From Alcanivorax sp. UBA4485 (GTDB taxonomy: Bacteria > Pseudomonadota > Gammaproteobacteria > Pseudomonadales > Alcanivoracaceae): a stretch of 31,264 nt of DNA. The translations under genes were made by a program, and so were the position numbers. The notes beneath the pieces were generated by a model. That model saw nothing but the letters and a program-made list of their open reading frames with translations, ran no database searches and was not told the DNA's origin. This document shows positions 23,345 through 31,264 of the stretch, one piece after another. The stretch lies in assembly GCA_002389055.1 (NCBI GenBank), contig DGNT01000010.1, positions 41,710 through 72,973 of the forward strand, read 5' to 3'. Positions within the stretch are counted from its first letter, which is position 1; each line of letters begins with the position of its first letter.

Positions 23345-25420
23345 ATGAAACGCTTTACGCCCCCCATGGCGGCCGCCACCGTGGCCGCCATGGTCTGGTC
23401 CGTGGCGCCGGCCGCCGAGCCCGCGCCCACCGACACCAACCGGCTCGACGCCGTGGAAGTGTCCGCCCTGCCGCTGGGCAGCGACGCCAACCTGACGCCG
23501 GCTTCTTTCGACCTGCTTGAAGACCAGCTGCTGTTCCAGCAAAGCGAAGCCACCCTGGGCGACACCCTGGACGGCCTGCCCGGCGTGCACGCCGACACCT
23601 ACGGCGGCGGCGCCGGCCGGCCCGTGATCCGCGGCCAGACCGCGCCCCGTGTCAGCGTGCTGTCCGACGGCGCGCAACTGTTCGACATGTCCACCATCTC
23701 GCCGGACCACGCCACCACCGTGGAACCGATGCTGTCGCGCAAGGTGGAAGTGCTGCGCGGTCCGTCCACCCTGCTGTATGGCGGCGGCGCCATCGGCGGT
23801 GTGGTCAACGTGCTCGATAACAAAATCCCCACGCGCATGCCGGACCGCCCGGTGGAAGGCTTCGTCTCCGCCCGGGGCAACACCGTGGCCGACGAACAGG
23901 CCGGCGCCGTGGGGCTGACCACCCGTGCCGGCGACAACGTGGCCATCCATGTGGAAGGCGCCCGCCGCGACGCCGACAACTACGAGGTGAACGGCTTCAC
24001 CGAGCAGGAGATCGACGGCACCTGGGCGGAGAGCAACAACGCCAGCCTGGGGCTGTCCTGGATCGGTGACCGGGGCTACCTGGGGGTCGCCTATTCCTAC
24101 CGGGGCGACCTCTACGGCCTGCCCGGCCACAGCCACGAGTTCGAGGGCTGCACCACCAACGGCGGCAGCCTGGATTGCGCGGAAGGCGGCCACGACCACG
24201 AGCACGGCGAAGAGGAAGCGCCGTTCGTGGACCTGGACAGCCGCCGGGTGGACCTGCGCGGCGAGTACCGCCAGCCGTTCGACGGCGTGGAAGCGGTGCG
24301 CCTGCGCGCCAGCCACACGGACTACCGTCACCATGAGATCGAGGAAGGCGAAATCGGCACCACCTTCCGCCACCGGGGCGTGGACGCCCGGGTGGAAGCG
24401 GAGCACGCGCCGATCCTGGGCTGGCGCGGCACGGTGGGCACCCAGTTCACCGACGGCCAGATCGAAACCACCGGCGAGGAAGGCCTGCTGCCGAAAACCG
24501 ACACCCGGGTGGCGGCCCTGTTCGCCGTGGAGCGCTACCGCTTCAACGATCAGTGGCAGCTGGAGGCCGGCGCCCGCTACGAGCACCAGGACCTGGACCC
24601 CGATGACGCCCAGCGCCCGCTGCCTTCGGTGAGCGATTCCGCCACGTCGATTTCCAGCGCGCTGACCTGGGCGTTCCGGCCGGCTTACAACGTGTCCCTG
24701 TCGCTGGCCCGCTCGCAGCGTTTGCCGCAGACCCAGGAGGTCTACGCGCGCGGCGTGCACCTGGCCACCAACACCTATGAGTGCGGCCTGCTGTCCGACA
24801 CCTTCACCTGCGGCGGCGCCGCCAACAACGCCGACCTGGAGACCGAGACCTCGCATAACGTGGGGCTGAATCTGCGCAAGGTGCAGGGCGACCTGACCTT
24901 CGATATCGGCGTGTTCCACAACCGGGTGCAGAACTACATCTACGCCCGCACCCTGGACCAGATCGAGGAATTCCGCCTGATCAAGTACAGCCAGGAGGAT
25001 GTGGAGTTCACCGGTGCCGAAGCGGAAGCCACCTACCAGTGGACCGACCGCGTCTCCACCACCGCGTTCGGCGACACGGTCTACGCACAATTCGAGGACA
25101 ACGGCGACGAGCTGCCGCGCATCCCGGCACAGCGGCTGGGCGCGCGCCTCAACACCTACTGGCGCGCCTTCGACGCGGAGCTGGAGTTCTACCGCGTGTT
25201 CGCCCAGGACCGTATCGCCGGCTTCGAAACCCGCACCGCTGGCCACGACATGCTCAACGCCACGGTGAGCTACACCTTCACCGGCAACCCCCAGTACAGC
25301 GTCTTCCTGCGCGGCAGCAATCTGCTCGGCGAGGAAGTGTGGAACCACGCGTCGTTTCTGGCGCGCACGGTACCGGAACCCGGTCGCAACCTGACCGCCG
25401 GCGTGCGCCTGACCTTTTGA
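23345..25420 (+). CDS. znuD: ZnuD-type TonB-dependent zinc receptor
   Basis: Outer-membrane TonB-dependent receptor of 691 residues: signal peptide (to about 22), plug domain (about 45-160, with PVIRGQTAPRVSVLSDG and VEVLRGPSTLLYGGGAIGG) and a 22-strand barrel ending in a terminal Phe. It matches Neisseria ZnuD at many points I recall: GLPGHSHE in an extracellular loop, DYRHHE, RLPQTQEVYARG with HLATNTYE, and YRVFAQDRIAGFETRTAGHDMLN. The loop at about 256-291 has His/Glu-rich GHSHEFEGC and GHDHEHGEEE, the expected zinc-capturing site, as in ZnuD. AGGAGA precedes the ATG. The family is normally repressed by Zur; no clear box was found upstream. Confidence 0.93.
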   Translation: MKRFTPPMAAATVAAMVWSVAPAAEPAPTDTNRLDAVEVSALPLGSDANLTPASFDLLEDQLLFQQSEATLGDTLDGLPGVHADTYGGGAGRPVIRGQTAPRVSVLSDGAQLFDMSTISPDHATTVEPMLSRKVEVLRGPSTLLYGGGAIGGVVNVLDNKIPTRMPDRPVEGFVSARGNTVADEQAGAVGLTTRAGDNVAIHVEGARRDADNYEVNGFTEQEIDGTWAESNNASLGLSWIGDRGYLGVAYSYRGDLYGLPGHSHEFEGCTTNGGSLDCAEGGHDHEHGEEEAPFVDLDSRRVDLRGEYRQPFDGVEAVRLRASHTDYRHHEIEEGEIGTTFRHRGVDARVEAEHAPILGWRGTVGTQFTDGQIETTGEEGLLPKTDTRVAALFAVERYRFNDQWQLEAGARYEHQDLDPDDAQRPLPSVSDSATSISSALTWAFRPAYNVSLSLARSQRLPQTQEVYARGVHLATNTYECGLLSDTFTCGGAANNADLETETSHNVGLNLRKVQGDLTFDIGVFHNRVQNYIYARTLDQIEEFRLIKYSQEDVEFTGAEAEATYQWTDRVSTTAFGDTVYAQFEDNGDELPRIPAQRLGARLNTYWRAFDAELEFYRVFAQDRIAGFETRTAGHDMLNATVSYTFTGNPQYSVFLRGSNLLGEEVWNHASFLARTVPEPGRNLTAGVRLTF

Positions 25421-25460
25421 CGCGAACCATCCACAGCAAAAAGACCATGGAGAGAGCTCA

Positions 25461-26771
25461 ATGAAACGCTCATTTTCCCCCACCGCCGCCGCCCTGCTGG
25501 CCGCGTCGGTACTGCTTGCCGCCTGTAACAACGACACCGGCGGCACCGCGCTGCCCGGCGGCGAAGACGACCACGATCACGACCACGGCGCCGAAAACGC
25601 CGGCCGGCTGGTGTTCACCCACGCCGACGGCAACAACTCCCGGGTTTATGTTCACGACCTGGAGAGCCAGTCCATGCTGGCGGACTTCGCCCTGGTGCAC
25701 CCGGCCACGGCGGTCCACAGCAGCCCGGAACACCGCTACGCGGTGATCGTGCAGCGCGACGACGACCAGGTGGAATTCCTGGACGGCGGCGTCTACCGGC
25801 ATGACGACCACATCGACGAAGGCGCCCCGGCCATGCTGCCGTTCACCCTGTCCGGCGTCCGCCCCACCCACTACCGGACCAACGGCGAACAGGGCGCGCT
25901 GTTCTTCGACGGTGATAGCGGCAACGCCGTCCTGAGCCAGTTCCACCTGCTCAGTGACGAGAGCCTGGAAAGCGGCGGCACCTTGGCCCATCAGACCCTC
26001 GACACCGCTCACCACGGCATCGCCGAGCCCCTCAGCGGCCTGGTGCTGGCCAGCCACGCCGCCGCCAGCGGCGATTCACCGGACAGCATCACCGTGTTCG
26101 CGCAGCACGGCGATCACTTCCATGGCGAAGGCGAGCTGGCGACCGCCTGCCCGGGCCTGCACGGCGGCGCCACCAGCGGCTTTTATTCGGTGTTCGGCTG
26201 CTCGGACGGGGTGCTGGTGGCGGAACTGCACGGTGATCATTTTCACGACAACAAGGTCGCGGTACCGGAACGGGTGGCCACGGTCCGCGCCCATCCGGAC
26301 GTCGCCGAGCTGGCCGGCTTTTCCTACCCCGGAAACAACCTGTTCGTGATCGATCCGGAGGCAGGCTCCGCCACCCTGGTGGATTGGCGCGACGGCGCCG
26401 TGGACGGTGGTGGCGGCCCGGTCGGCGCGCTGGCACAGACGTTCGACGCCCACGGTGAGCATCTGTTAATCCTGGATAGCGAAGGGGCGCTGCATGTTCT
26501 GGAGACCGCCGACTGGTCCCACCGCGGTAGCGTGACGCTGCTCGATACCGTCCCAGCCTCCGGCCCGGCACCGGCGCTGGCGGTGAGCGGCGCCGGCGAT
26601 CAGGCGTTCGTGAGTGATCCGGCGGCACCGGCGATCCACATCATCGACCTGGAAGCTCTGAGCCTGGAGACGGTGCCGTTGGCGTTCCCGCCCACCGGCC
26701 TGGCCTGGACCGGCGTTGGCGAGGCCCACGACCACGACGACACCGGCGAAGACCACGACCACGATCACTAA
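25461..26771 (+). CDS. His-rich AztD-like zinc-binding lipoprotein
   Basis: A 436-residue lipoprotein: signal ends at the lipobox VLLAAC (Cys22). Just after comes a His/Asp cluster DDHDHDHG (37-43), then a repetitive beta-rich body with WD/propeller-like strands (RLVFTHADGNNSRVYVHDLE, HRYAVIVQRDDDQVEFLDGG), a second His region (HGDHFHGEG around 215) and FGCSDG with two Cys. The C-terminus is again His/Asp-rich (HDHDDTGEDHDHDH). The overall plan resembles the periplasmic zinc chaperone AztD, a beta-propeller that hands zinc to an ABC-transporter binding protein. Here it is membrane-anchored, and no aztABC genes are near. It follows znuD by 40 nt with GGAGAG before the ATG, so it probably receives zinc from that receptor. 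Confidence 0.82.
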   Translation: MKRSFSPTAAALLAASVLLAACNNDTGGTALPGGEDDHDHDHGAENAGRLVFTHADGNNSRVYVHDLESQSMLADFALVHPATAVHSSPEHRYAVIVQRDDDQVEFLDGGVYRHDDHIDEGAPAMLPFTLSGVRPTHYRTNGEQGALFFDGDSGNAVLSQFHLLSDESLESGGTLAHQTLDTAHHGIAEPLSGLVLASHAAASGDSPDSITVFAQHGDHFHGEGELATACPGLHGGATSGFYSVFGCSDGVLVAELHGDHFHDNKVAVPERVATVRAHPDVAELAGFSYPGNNLFVIDPEAGSATLVDWRDGAVDGGGGPVGALAQTFDAHGEHLLILDSEGALHVLETADWSHRGSVTLLDTVPASGPAPALAVSGAGDQAFVSDPAAPAIHIIDLEALSLETVPLAFPPTGLAWTGVGEAHDHDDTGEDHDHDH

Positions 26772-26780
26772 CGCCCTCCG

Positions 26781-26804
26781 CCCCGGCCTTCCGGCCGGGG
26801 CTTT
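26781..26804 (+). terminator. Rho-independent terminator after the zinc operon
   Basis: A perfect 8-bp stem CCCCGGCC/GGCCGGGG with a TTCC loop followed by CTTT, 10 nt after the stop of the His-rich lipoprotein gene. The T-run is short but the stem is very stable. Confidence 0.8.
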
Positions 26805-26832
26805 GCGCGTCGCCTTACGCGCGTCTTTTCAC

Positions 26833-26838
26833 TACAAT
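26833..26838 (+). promoter_or_regulatory. Putative -10 element of the barrel-protein gene
   Basis: TACAAT, 53 nt before the chosen start codon and after the preceding terminator, as expected if this gene has its own promoter. No convincing -35 is visible at normal spacing. Confidence 0.35.
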
Positions 26839-26891
26839 GCGTTCACGGACAGCATCCCTAGAAACCATCCGCAGTAATGACCGGAGTACCC

Positions 26892-27422
26892 ATGAAGCCT
26901 TTCCTGTTAGCCGCGAGCCTTGCGCTTCCCCTGACCGCCCTGCCGATCGCCGCCGGCGCCGCGGGCTTCGCGGGCATCGATATTGTCAGCAGCGAAATCG
27001 AGCCGGACGACGGCGGCAGCGCCGACCCCTCCGCGCTGCAGTTCAAGTTCGGTACCTGGATTAACCGCAATGAAACCCTGGGCGGCGAACTGCGCCTGGG
27101 CTTGGGTATTGATGAAGACGACCTGGGCCGTGGCACCGATGTGGAAATCGACCGTTACTACGGCGCCTATTTCCGTGGCCAGTTCCCCAATACCCTGCCG
27201 GTGCGCCCCTATGGCCTGATCGGCCTGACCCGCATGGAAACCACCGAGAACTTCCCCGGCGGCGGCTCCAGCGGCGAAAACTATTCCGGCCTGTCCATTG
27301 GTCTTGGCGCCGACGTGAGCCTGACCGACGTGGTCTTTGTCAGCGTGGAATACATGCGCGCGGTGGACAGCGGCGGCGACGAAGTCACCAACCTGTCCCT
27401 GGGTCTCAACGGTCGCTTCTGA
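26892..27422 (+). CDS. Small outer-membrane beta-barrel protein
   Basis: A 176-residue exported protein with a signal peptide ending at AGA-AG or nearby (LAASLALPLTALPIAAGA), then alternating amphipathic strands, e.g. QFKFGTWINRNETLGGELRLGLG, YYGAYFRGQFP, PVRPYGLIGLTRMET and FVSVEYMRAVD, and a terminal LSLGLNGRF with the C-terminal Phe of outer-membrane proteins. This is the OmpA-like/porin-family eight-strand pattern. The CGGAG six nt before ATG 26892 favours that start over ATG 26877. Ligand or function is unknown. It is separated from the zinc operon by a terminator, so membership is uncertain. Confidence 0.82.
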   Translation: MKPFLLAASLALPLTALPIAAGAAGFAGIDIVSSEIEPDDGGSADPSALQFKFGTWINRNETLGGELRLGLGIDEDDLGRGTDVEIDRYYGAYFRGQFPNTLPVRPYGLIGLTRMETTENFPGGGSSGENYSGLSIGLGADVSLTDVVFVSVEYMRAVDSGGDEVTNLSLGLNGRF

Positions 27423-27441
27423 ACCAGCCCCGACCCGGCAC

Positions 27442-27471
27442 AAAAAAAGCCGCGCTTAGCGCGGCTTTTTT
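27442..27471. terminator. Bidirectional Rho-independent terminator
   Basis: The stem AGCCGCGC/GCGCGGCT with a TTA loop is flanked by a run of A's on the left and T's on the right, between the convergent barrel-protein and folE2 genes. It should stop transcription from both sides. Confidence 0.9.
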
Positions 27472-27492
27472 ATGGCGGCCTTGCGGGCGCGG

Positions 27493-28455
27493 TCAGGGAA
27501 TCGGCAGATAGCCGCCCTCCACTTCCTTGGTGGCGATGGCCACCGCGTTGTGGGCGTGCAGGCTTTCCAGGTGGTTCACCCGCAGCCAGAAATCCTGGTA
27601 GCAGGGCTGGCCGTCCAGCGCGCGCTTCAGGCGCCGCGCGGAATCCTCGCAGAACATCAGGTTCTGGCCGTTGAGCTTGGCGAATTCCTGCTCGTCGACA
27701 CGCTTCACTGCGGTCTGCACCGGCGTTTTCAGCGCGCCTTCGATGGAATCAATCAGAGCGGTAATCGGAAAAGCCTCGTCGCAGTCGGTGTCCAGCACCA
27801 CCCGCACCTGCGCCACGGAGCGCTGGCTGTGGGGCGTCGCCATGATGCCTTCCTCGGTGCCGAGCCACTCGAATACCTTTTCCATGTCCACGGAGCCTTC
27901 GCCTTCGAAGTCCTTGCGGAACTGCTCCTGGATCAGCTGCCGGGCCAGCGCCGCGGAGCACGGGCAGGTAGAGGAATAAGGGACTTCCACCGCCAGTTCC
28001 ATGCGCATGCCTTCCGGGGCCAGGGTCGCCTTGATGGTCACCGGGTAGCTCTTCCAGCCGGAGTAGCTGCTTTTCAGCGCCGGGCGGCGCATCGAGTATT
28101 CGAAATCGAACTGCACGAAGCCCCGGTCGCTGAGCCCTTCGTGGGAGTCGAGGAAATTCTGCAGCAGTTTGCGGATCGAATAGGCGCTTACCGAATGATC
28201 CCCGAAGGTTTCCTCCAGCATCAGGTAAAGCCGGGACATGTGAATGCCCTTGGCGTCCGGGTTAGACAGGTTCACATAGGCCTGGATCGACGTGCTCACC
28301 GGGCGCTCGCCGGCCAGCGTATCGCTGATGCGGGCAGGCAGATGAATCTCGCTCATGCCCACCCAGTCCAGGGTGCTGTGAATGTGTTCCACCATGGAGT
28401 TGGTTGCCACATCGGGCATCGACTTGGTGGTTTCCGAACTGCTATCGCGCTTCAT
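27493..28455 (-). CDS. folE2: GTP cyclohydrolase IB (FolE2)
   Basis: A 320-residue type IB GTP cyclohydrolase making 7,8-dihydroneopterin triphosphate from GTP, the first step to folate and to queuosine precursors. This family does not depend strictly on zinc, unlike FolE, and is often made under zinc limitation. Typical segments are GIHMSRLY (70-77), SSTCPCSAALARQ with the metal-site Cys (164 or 166), ATPHSQRS (His209) and FCEDSARR. ATG 28455 has GGAGA upstream; the frame extends to 28518, but without family similarity. It is opposite to the znuD group and ends at a shared terminator. No Zur box was seen in the 200 nt upstream. Confidence 0.95.
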   Translation of the reverse strand: MKRDSSSETTKSMPDVATNSMVEHIHSTLDWVGMSEIHLPARISDTLAGERPVSTSIQAYVNLSNPDAKGIHMSRLYLMLEETFGDHSVSAYSIRKLLQNFLDSHEGLSDRGFVQFDFEYSMRRPALKSSYSGWKSYPVTIKATLAPEGMRMELAVEVPYSSTCPCSAALARQLIQEQFRKDFEGEGSVDMEKVFEWLGTEEGIMATPHSQRSVAQVRVVLDTDCDEAFPITALIDSIEGALKTPVQTAVKRVDEQEFAKLNGQNLMFCEDSARRLKRALDGQPCYQDFWLRVNHLESLHAHNAVAIATKEVEGGYLPIP

Positions 28456-28647
28456 GGAAATCTCCGCTGGGACGGCAAAGGACGAAGAATGGCTGTTGCC
28501 CGGTGAAGGCAAGGACAATCCCCAGGCGATGCCGCCCGACCTCTCAGGGGCGCAGAGTGTAGCAGAAACCGCCCGGCAAATAGACAGACCGGAACGACGG
28601 GATTGGCGATAAAAGCGACAGCCCGGGACTATCGGCCGGAGGCCCCG

Positions 28648-29556
28648 TCACAGGGGCGTTTCGTCGTCCTCGGCGCGCCCCACCAGCTCCTGGAAACGCT
28701 CCATCTCGCGCAGCGGAACGAACATTTCCTCGGCGCGGGCGTGCTGGCGCAGGGCTTCGGAGATCGCCACCGCCTGGCGCAGGTCGCGCAGAGCGTTCTC
28801 GGTCTCGCCCAGCCCGGCCCAGGCGCAGGCGCGCTGGTAGAGGGCGTGGGCGTTGTCCTCGTCCACCTCCAGCACCCGGTCGCACAGGCTCAGGGCCCAG
28901 CGCTGCTCGCCCAGTTCCAGCGCGGCGTCGGCCTTCCAGGCCAGCGCCTCCGGGTCGTCCGGGCGCAGCTCCAGGATCCGATCGTAAAGCTCGATCTTCT
29001 CCTTATAGCTGGTTTCCTTGGTGGCCTTCAGCCACAGACTGTGAATCTCGTTGGTGCGCTCGATCTCTTCCTGGTTTTCGGTGATGGTGCGCGATTTTCG
29101 CCGCAGCTCCTGCTCCAGGTCCGCCAGGCGCGATTCGTATTCCACCGTCAACCGGGACATCTCTTTCTCGGCGTAGACGCGGATGTTGTCCTTGAGGTCA
29201 CGAATCGTCGACCAGCCCACCAGCGCCAGAATGGAGGCGGCGCCGGCGATCAGATAGAAGAAATAGGTCACCGTGTTGGTGGCGTAGCCCATGGCCTTGT
29301 CGGCCACTTCCAGTTCCCGGTCGGTGACGATCATGTTCATGTCGTTGCGGTACTCCATCATGTCCTGACGGAGGCTGCGCAACTCGCCGAGAATCCAGTT
29401 CTCGCGAAACTGGGAAATCACCGGTCCTTTCTCAATCTCGCTCTGCGACTCCACCGGCGCCTGTTCAGGCTCCCCGGCACGGTTCTGCTGCGCCCCCACG
29501 GGGCCGCACACCAACAAAAATAGCAGTAGCCAATGCCGCCACGGCAGTACTCGCAT
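28648..29556 (-). CDS. TPR and coiled-coil membrane protein
   Basis: A 302-residue protein, function unrecognised. It starts with a signal or anchor segment (WRHWLLLFLLVCGPVGA), has a helix-rich region with a second hydrophobic span (YFFYLIAGAASILALVGW, about 110-128), then a coiled coil rich in Glu/Arg (EKEMSRLTVEYESRLADLEQ), and three or so TPR-like repeats near the C-terminus (DRILELRPDDPEALAWKADAALELG, DRVLEVDEDNAHALYQRACAWAGLG). It probably scaffolds other proteins at the inner membrane. ATG 29556 is 17 nt after the stop of the symporter gene upstream, suggesting co-transcription; ATG 29601 would overlap that gene. Confidence 0.75.
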   Translation of the reverse strand: MRVLPWRHWLLLFLLVCGPVGAQQNRAGEPEQAPVESQSEIEKGPVISQFRENWILGELRSLRQDMMEYRNDMNMIVTDRELEVADKAMGYATNTVTYFFYLIAGAASILALVGWSTIRDLKDNIRVYAEKEMSRLTVEYESRLADLEQELRRKSRTITENQEEIERTNEIHSLWLKATKETSYKEKIELYDRILELRPDDPEALAWKADAALELGEQRWALSLCDRVLEVDEDNAHALYQRACAWAGLGETENALRDLRQAVAISEALRQHARAEEMFVPLREMERFQELVGRAEDDETPL

Positions 29557-29573
29557 CAAGACCCGGTCCTCGA

Positions 29574-31016
29574 TTATTTCGCCGGGCCGGACAATCCGCA
29601 CACCCGGCCTGCGCCGTATACCAGCCAGGCGCTGACGAGCGCCGGCAAAACCTCGAATATGGTCGCATTTAGCCCGGACAGGCGCCAGCCAATTGCCACC
29701 GAACTGGCGACAACGATCATCGCGATGGCGAGCGGCTCACGGGGGCGGCCGCCCAACGCGTAGACCACCAGCAAACCACCGAAGGCGGCGCCCAGAACGC
29801 CCCAGGCGAACAGCACCAGATTAAAGACGTTCTCCTTGGCGAACAGGGCGATCATCAGTGATACGCCCACCACCACCAGAGTGGCGATCCGCGCGGTGCC
29901 GTAGCCTTGCCAGCGCTTGGGCATCAGATCCCGGGACAGGCAGGCGCTGCAGCTGAGAATCAGCGAATCGACGGTGGAAATAGTGGCGGCGAACAGCCCG
30001 GCCAGCACCAGGCCGGTGGCCACCGGGTGCAGCAGCACGTCCGCCATCACCGGCAACGCCAGCTCGGCGTCCAGTTCGCCACCGCTCATCACCAGCGACG
30101 GGTCCACGGCGCCCTGATCCATCAGCAGGCGCGCCATCATGCCCACGCCCACCGCCAGGGTGTAGAAGGCCACGAACCAGAGGTAGTAGTAGGTGCGCGC
30201 CCGGCGGATGCTTTTCACGTCGTTGACGGCCATGAAACGGACCATCACATGGGGTTGCCCGATCACCGCCGCCCCGGCAAAGGTCCAGCCGACCAGGAAC
30301 AACAAGGCGCCGGTCAGACCACTGGCGGCGGATTCGGGGGGGAAAAACTGGAAGAAGGTGGGCGACACCTCGTGCAGCCCGGTCCAGGCGGCCTGCCAGC
30401 CGCCGACGGTGAACACCGCGGTGGTGAGCATCACCGTCATCGCGATGATCATCACCACCGACTGGGCGGCGTCGGTCCACACCGAGGCGCGCAGGCCACC
30501 GGAGAAGCCGTAGCAAAGCACCATTACCGCGCCGATGATGGCGCCGGTGCGCAGATCCCAGTCGAACAACGCCTGCAGCGCCTTGCCGCCGGCCTTGAAC
30601 TGGGCGGCCGCGTAGACCCCCAGCAGCGACACCGCGATCAGCGCCGCCACCACCTTGAGCACCTGGAAATGGCCGCCGCCCCAGCGCGACAGCAATTCAG
30701 GGATGGTCAGCGTACCGCGTTCCTCGGACACCTCGCGGACTTTACGGGTCACCAGGGTGGCGGCCATCCAGTCGCCCAGAATCCAGCCCACCATCATGGT
30801 GAATGCCGGCAAGCCGGTGGCGTAGGTATAGCCGATGACACCGATGAACATGAAACCGGAGTTGTTGGTGGCTACCGCGGACAGGCCGGTCAGGGACGGC
30901 GGCACGGAACTGCCGGCGAGCAGATAATCGGACTGTTCTTTGGAGCGGACCAGGACCGATGAGAAACCGATTAGCAGGAACAAAAGGAGAAAACCGAGAA
31001 AACTGGCAAGCAGCAT
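29574..31016 (-). CDS. Sodium:solute symporter (SSS family)
   Basis: An integral membrane transporter of 480 residues with about 13 hydrophobic helices. It opens with FLGFLLLFLLIGFSSVLVRSKEQSDYLLAG, the usual start of the sodium/solute symporter family, and has GLSAVATNNSGFMFIGVIG, YGFSGGLRASVWTDAAQ and the helix-8 sequence FAATISTVDSLILSCS, which lines the sodium site in PutP-like members. The closest recognised relatives are PutP/PanF-type transporters; the solute is not determinable. ATG 31016 has GAGGGA upstream; the frame extends into AT-richer intergenic sequence. It leads a two-gene unit with the TPR protein. Confidence 0.9.
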   Translation of the reverse strand: MLLASFLGFLLLFLLIGFSSVLVRSKEQSDYLLAGSSVPPSLTGLSAVATNNSGFMFIGVIGYTYATGLPAFTMMVGWILGDWMAATLVTRKVREVSEERGTLTIPELLSRWGGGHFQVLKVVAALIAVSLLGVYAAAQFKAGGKALQALFDWDLRTGAIIGAVMVLCYGFSGGLRASVWTDAAQSVVMIIAMTVMLTTAVFTVGGWQAAWTGLHEVSPTFFQFFPPESAASGLTGALLFLVGWTFAGAAVIGQPHVMVRFMAVNDVKSIRRARTYYYLWFVAFYTLAVGVGMMARLLMDQGAVDPSLVMSGGELDAELALPVMADVLLHPVATGLVLAGLFAATISTVDSLILSCSACLSRDLMPKRWQGYGTARIATLVVVGVSLMIALFAKENVFNLVLFAWGVLGAAFGGLLVVYALGGRPREPLAIAMIVVASSVAIGWRLSGLNATIFEVLPALVSAWLVYGAGRVCGLSGPAK

Positions 31017-31248
31017 GAAACACGTCCCTCGGGGCAGCACGCCTCTAATTACTTTGACATCTAAATGTTTTATCTCTAAGCTAGCGTACCACTTATGGCA
31101 AGGAATATCTTGGCCGTGCGATTGATTCCTGAGCTGATGCCGAGGCAAATATTGCTTTCACATCAAAGTGACGGCGCCACGACAACCCGGTTTTTCGCTC
31201 GTGTCGTCAGACAGTCACATTGATTTGCTATCCAGAGAATTGACCACC
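31017..31248. other. Intergenic region, AT-richer than the surroundings
   Basis: About 230 nt between the symporter gene and the window edge, with visibly lower GC than the genes. It must hold the symporter promoter (minus strand) and perhaps that of a plus-strand gene starting at 31249. I see TTGACA at 31053 (plus strand), but no partner -10 I would defend, and an imperfect hairpin ACGACA/TGTCGT (31179-31207). No RNA gene is recognised. Confidence 0.3.
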
Positions 31249-31264
31249 ATGGCCAAACACGACG
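31249..31264 (+). CDS. Possible start of a gene truncated by the window edge
   Basis: ATG GCC AAA CAC GAC begins MAKHD and is preceded by AGAGA at a workable distance. Only five codons are visible, so identity cannot be given. Confidence 0.3.

Noticed and set aside
23333..25546. A 737-codon minus-strand open frame opposite znuD
   Set aside because: Same shadow effect; it has no recognisable domain and the plus strand is an unambiguous TonB-dependent receptor.
1..31264. CRISPR arrays, tRNA or rRNA genes, transposases, phage genes
   Set aside because: No regularly spaced repeats, no cloverleaf with a TTCGAAT arm, no rRNA-like stretch and no transposase or integrase motif were seen on reading the window.

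Overview
The window is a dense, GC-rich stretch of bacterial chromosome, about 26 protein genes with short gaps. Gene content (a large DmdC-type acyl-CoA dehydrogenase, outer-membrane phospholipase A, a flavin monooxygenase next to an HSL-type esterase, YcaR, AcpH) suggests a marine, oil-degrading gammaproteobacterium of the Alcanivorax kind. That assignment is inference from gene types and base composition. I see no tRNA, rRNA, CRISPR array or insertion sequence.

Layout: (1) 1-12 kb holds lipid and ketone metabolism and general genes: acyl-CoA dehydrogenase (-), ycaR and pldA (+), a Baeyer-Villiger-type monooxygenase overlapping an esterase (+), a frameshifted nicotinate phosphoribosyltransferase (-), two lipoproteins, two short-chain dehydrogenases, a 3D-domain protein, AcpH and a GNAT acetyltransferase. 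(2) 12-15.8 kb holds a small secreted Cys protein, a HIT protein, a two-domain QueD/PTPS-like protein, a MITE-like repeat, a LysR regulator and an Arc-type repressor. (3) 15.9-18.7 kb holds a convergent c-di-GMP pair, a membrane GGDEF cyclase and a GAF/HD-GYP phosphodiesterase.

(4) The most interesting part is 18.9-28.5 kb. It holds thrS-hisI-cysS in a tight operon, then yidD, a small His/Cys secreted protein, a ZnuD-type TonB-dependent receptor with a His-rich loop, a His-rich AztD-like lipoprotein, a small outer-membrane barrel, and folE2 on the opposite strand. ThrRS, PRA-cyclohydrolase (HisI), CysRS and GTP cyclohydrolase IB (FolE2) are the kinds of enzyme known to occur as extra copies in Zur-controlled zinc-starvation gene sets, and ZnuD and AztD are zinc-uptake components. 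I therefore read this as a zinc-limitation island combining outer-membrane zinc capture with backup copies of zinc-dependent housekeeping enzymes. ThrRS, HisI and CysRS keep all their canonical zinc ligands and look alphaproteobacterial, which suggests acquisition by transfer. No convincing Zur box was found by eye.

(5) The right end carries a TPR/coiled-coil membrane protein downstream of an SSS-family sodium:solute symporter (-), an AT-richer gap, and possibly the first codons of another gene.
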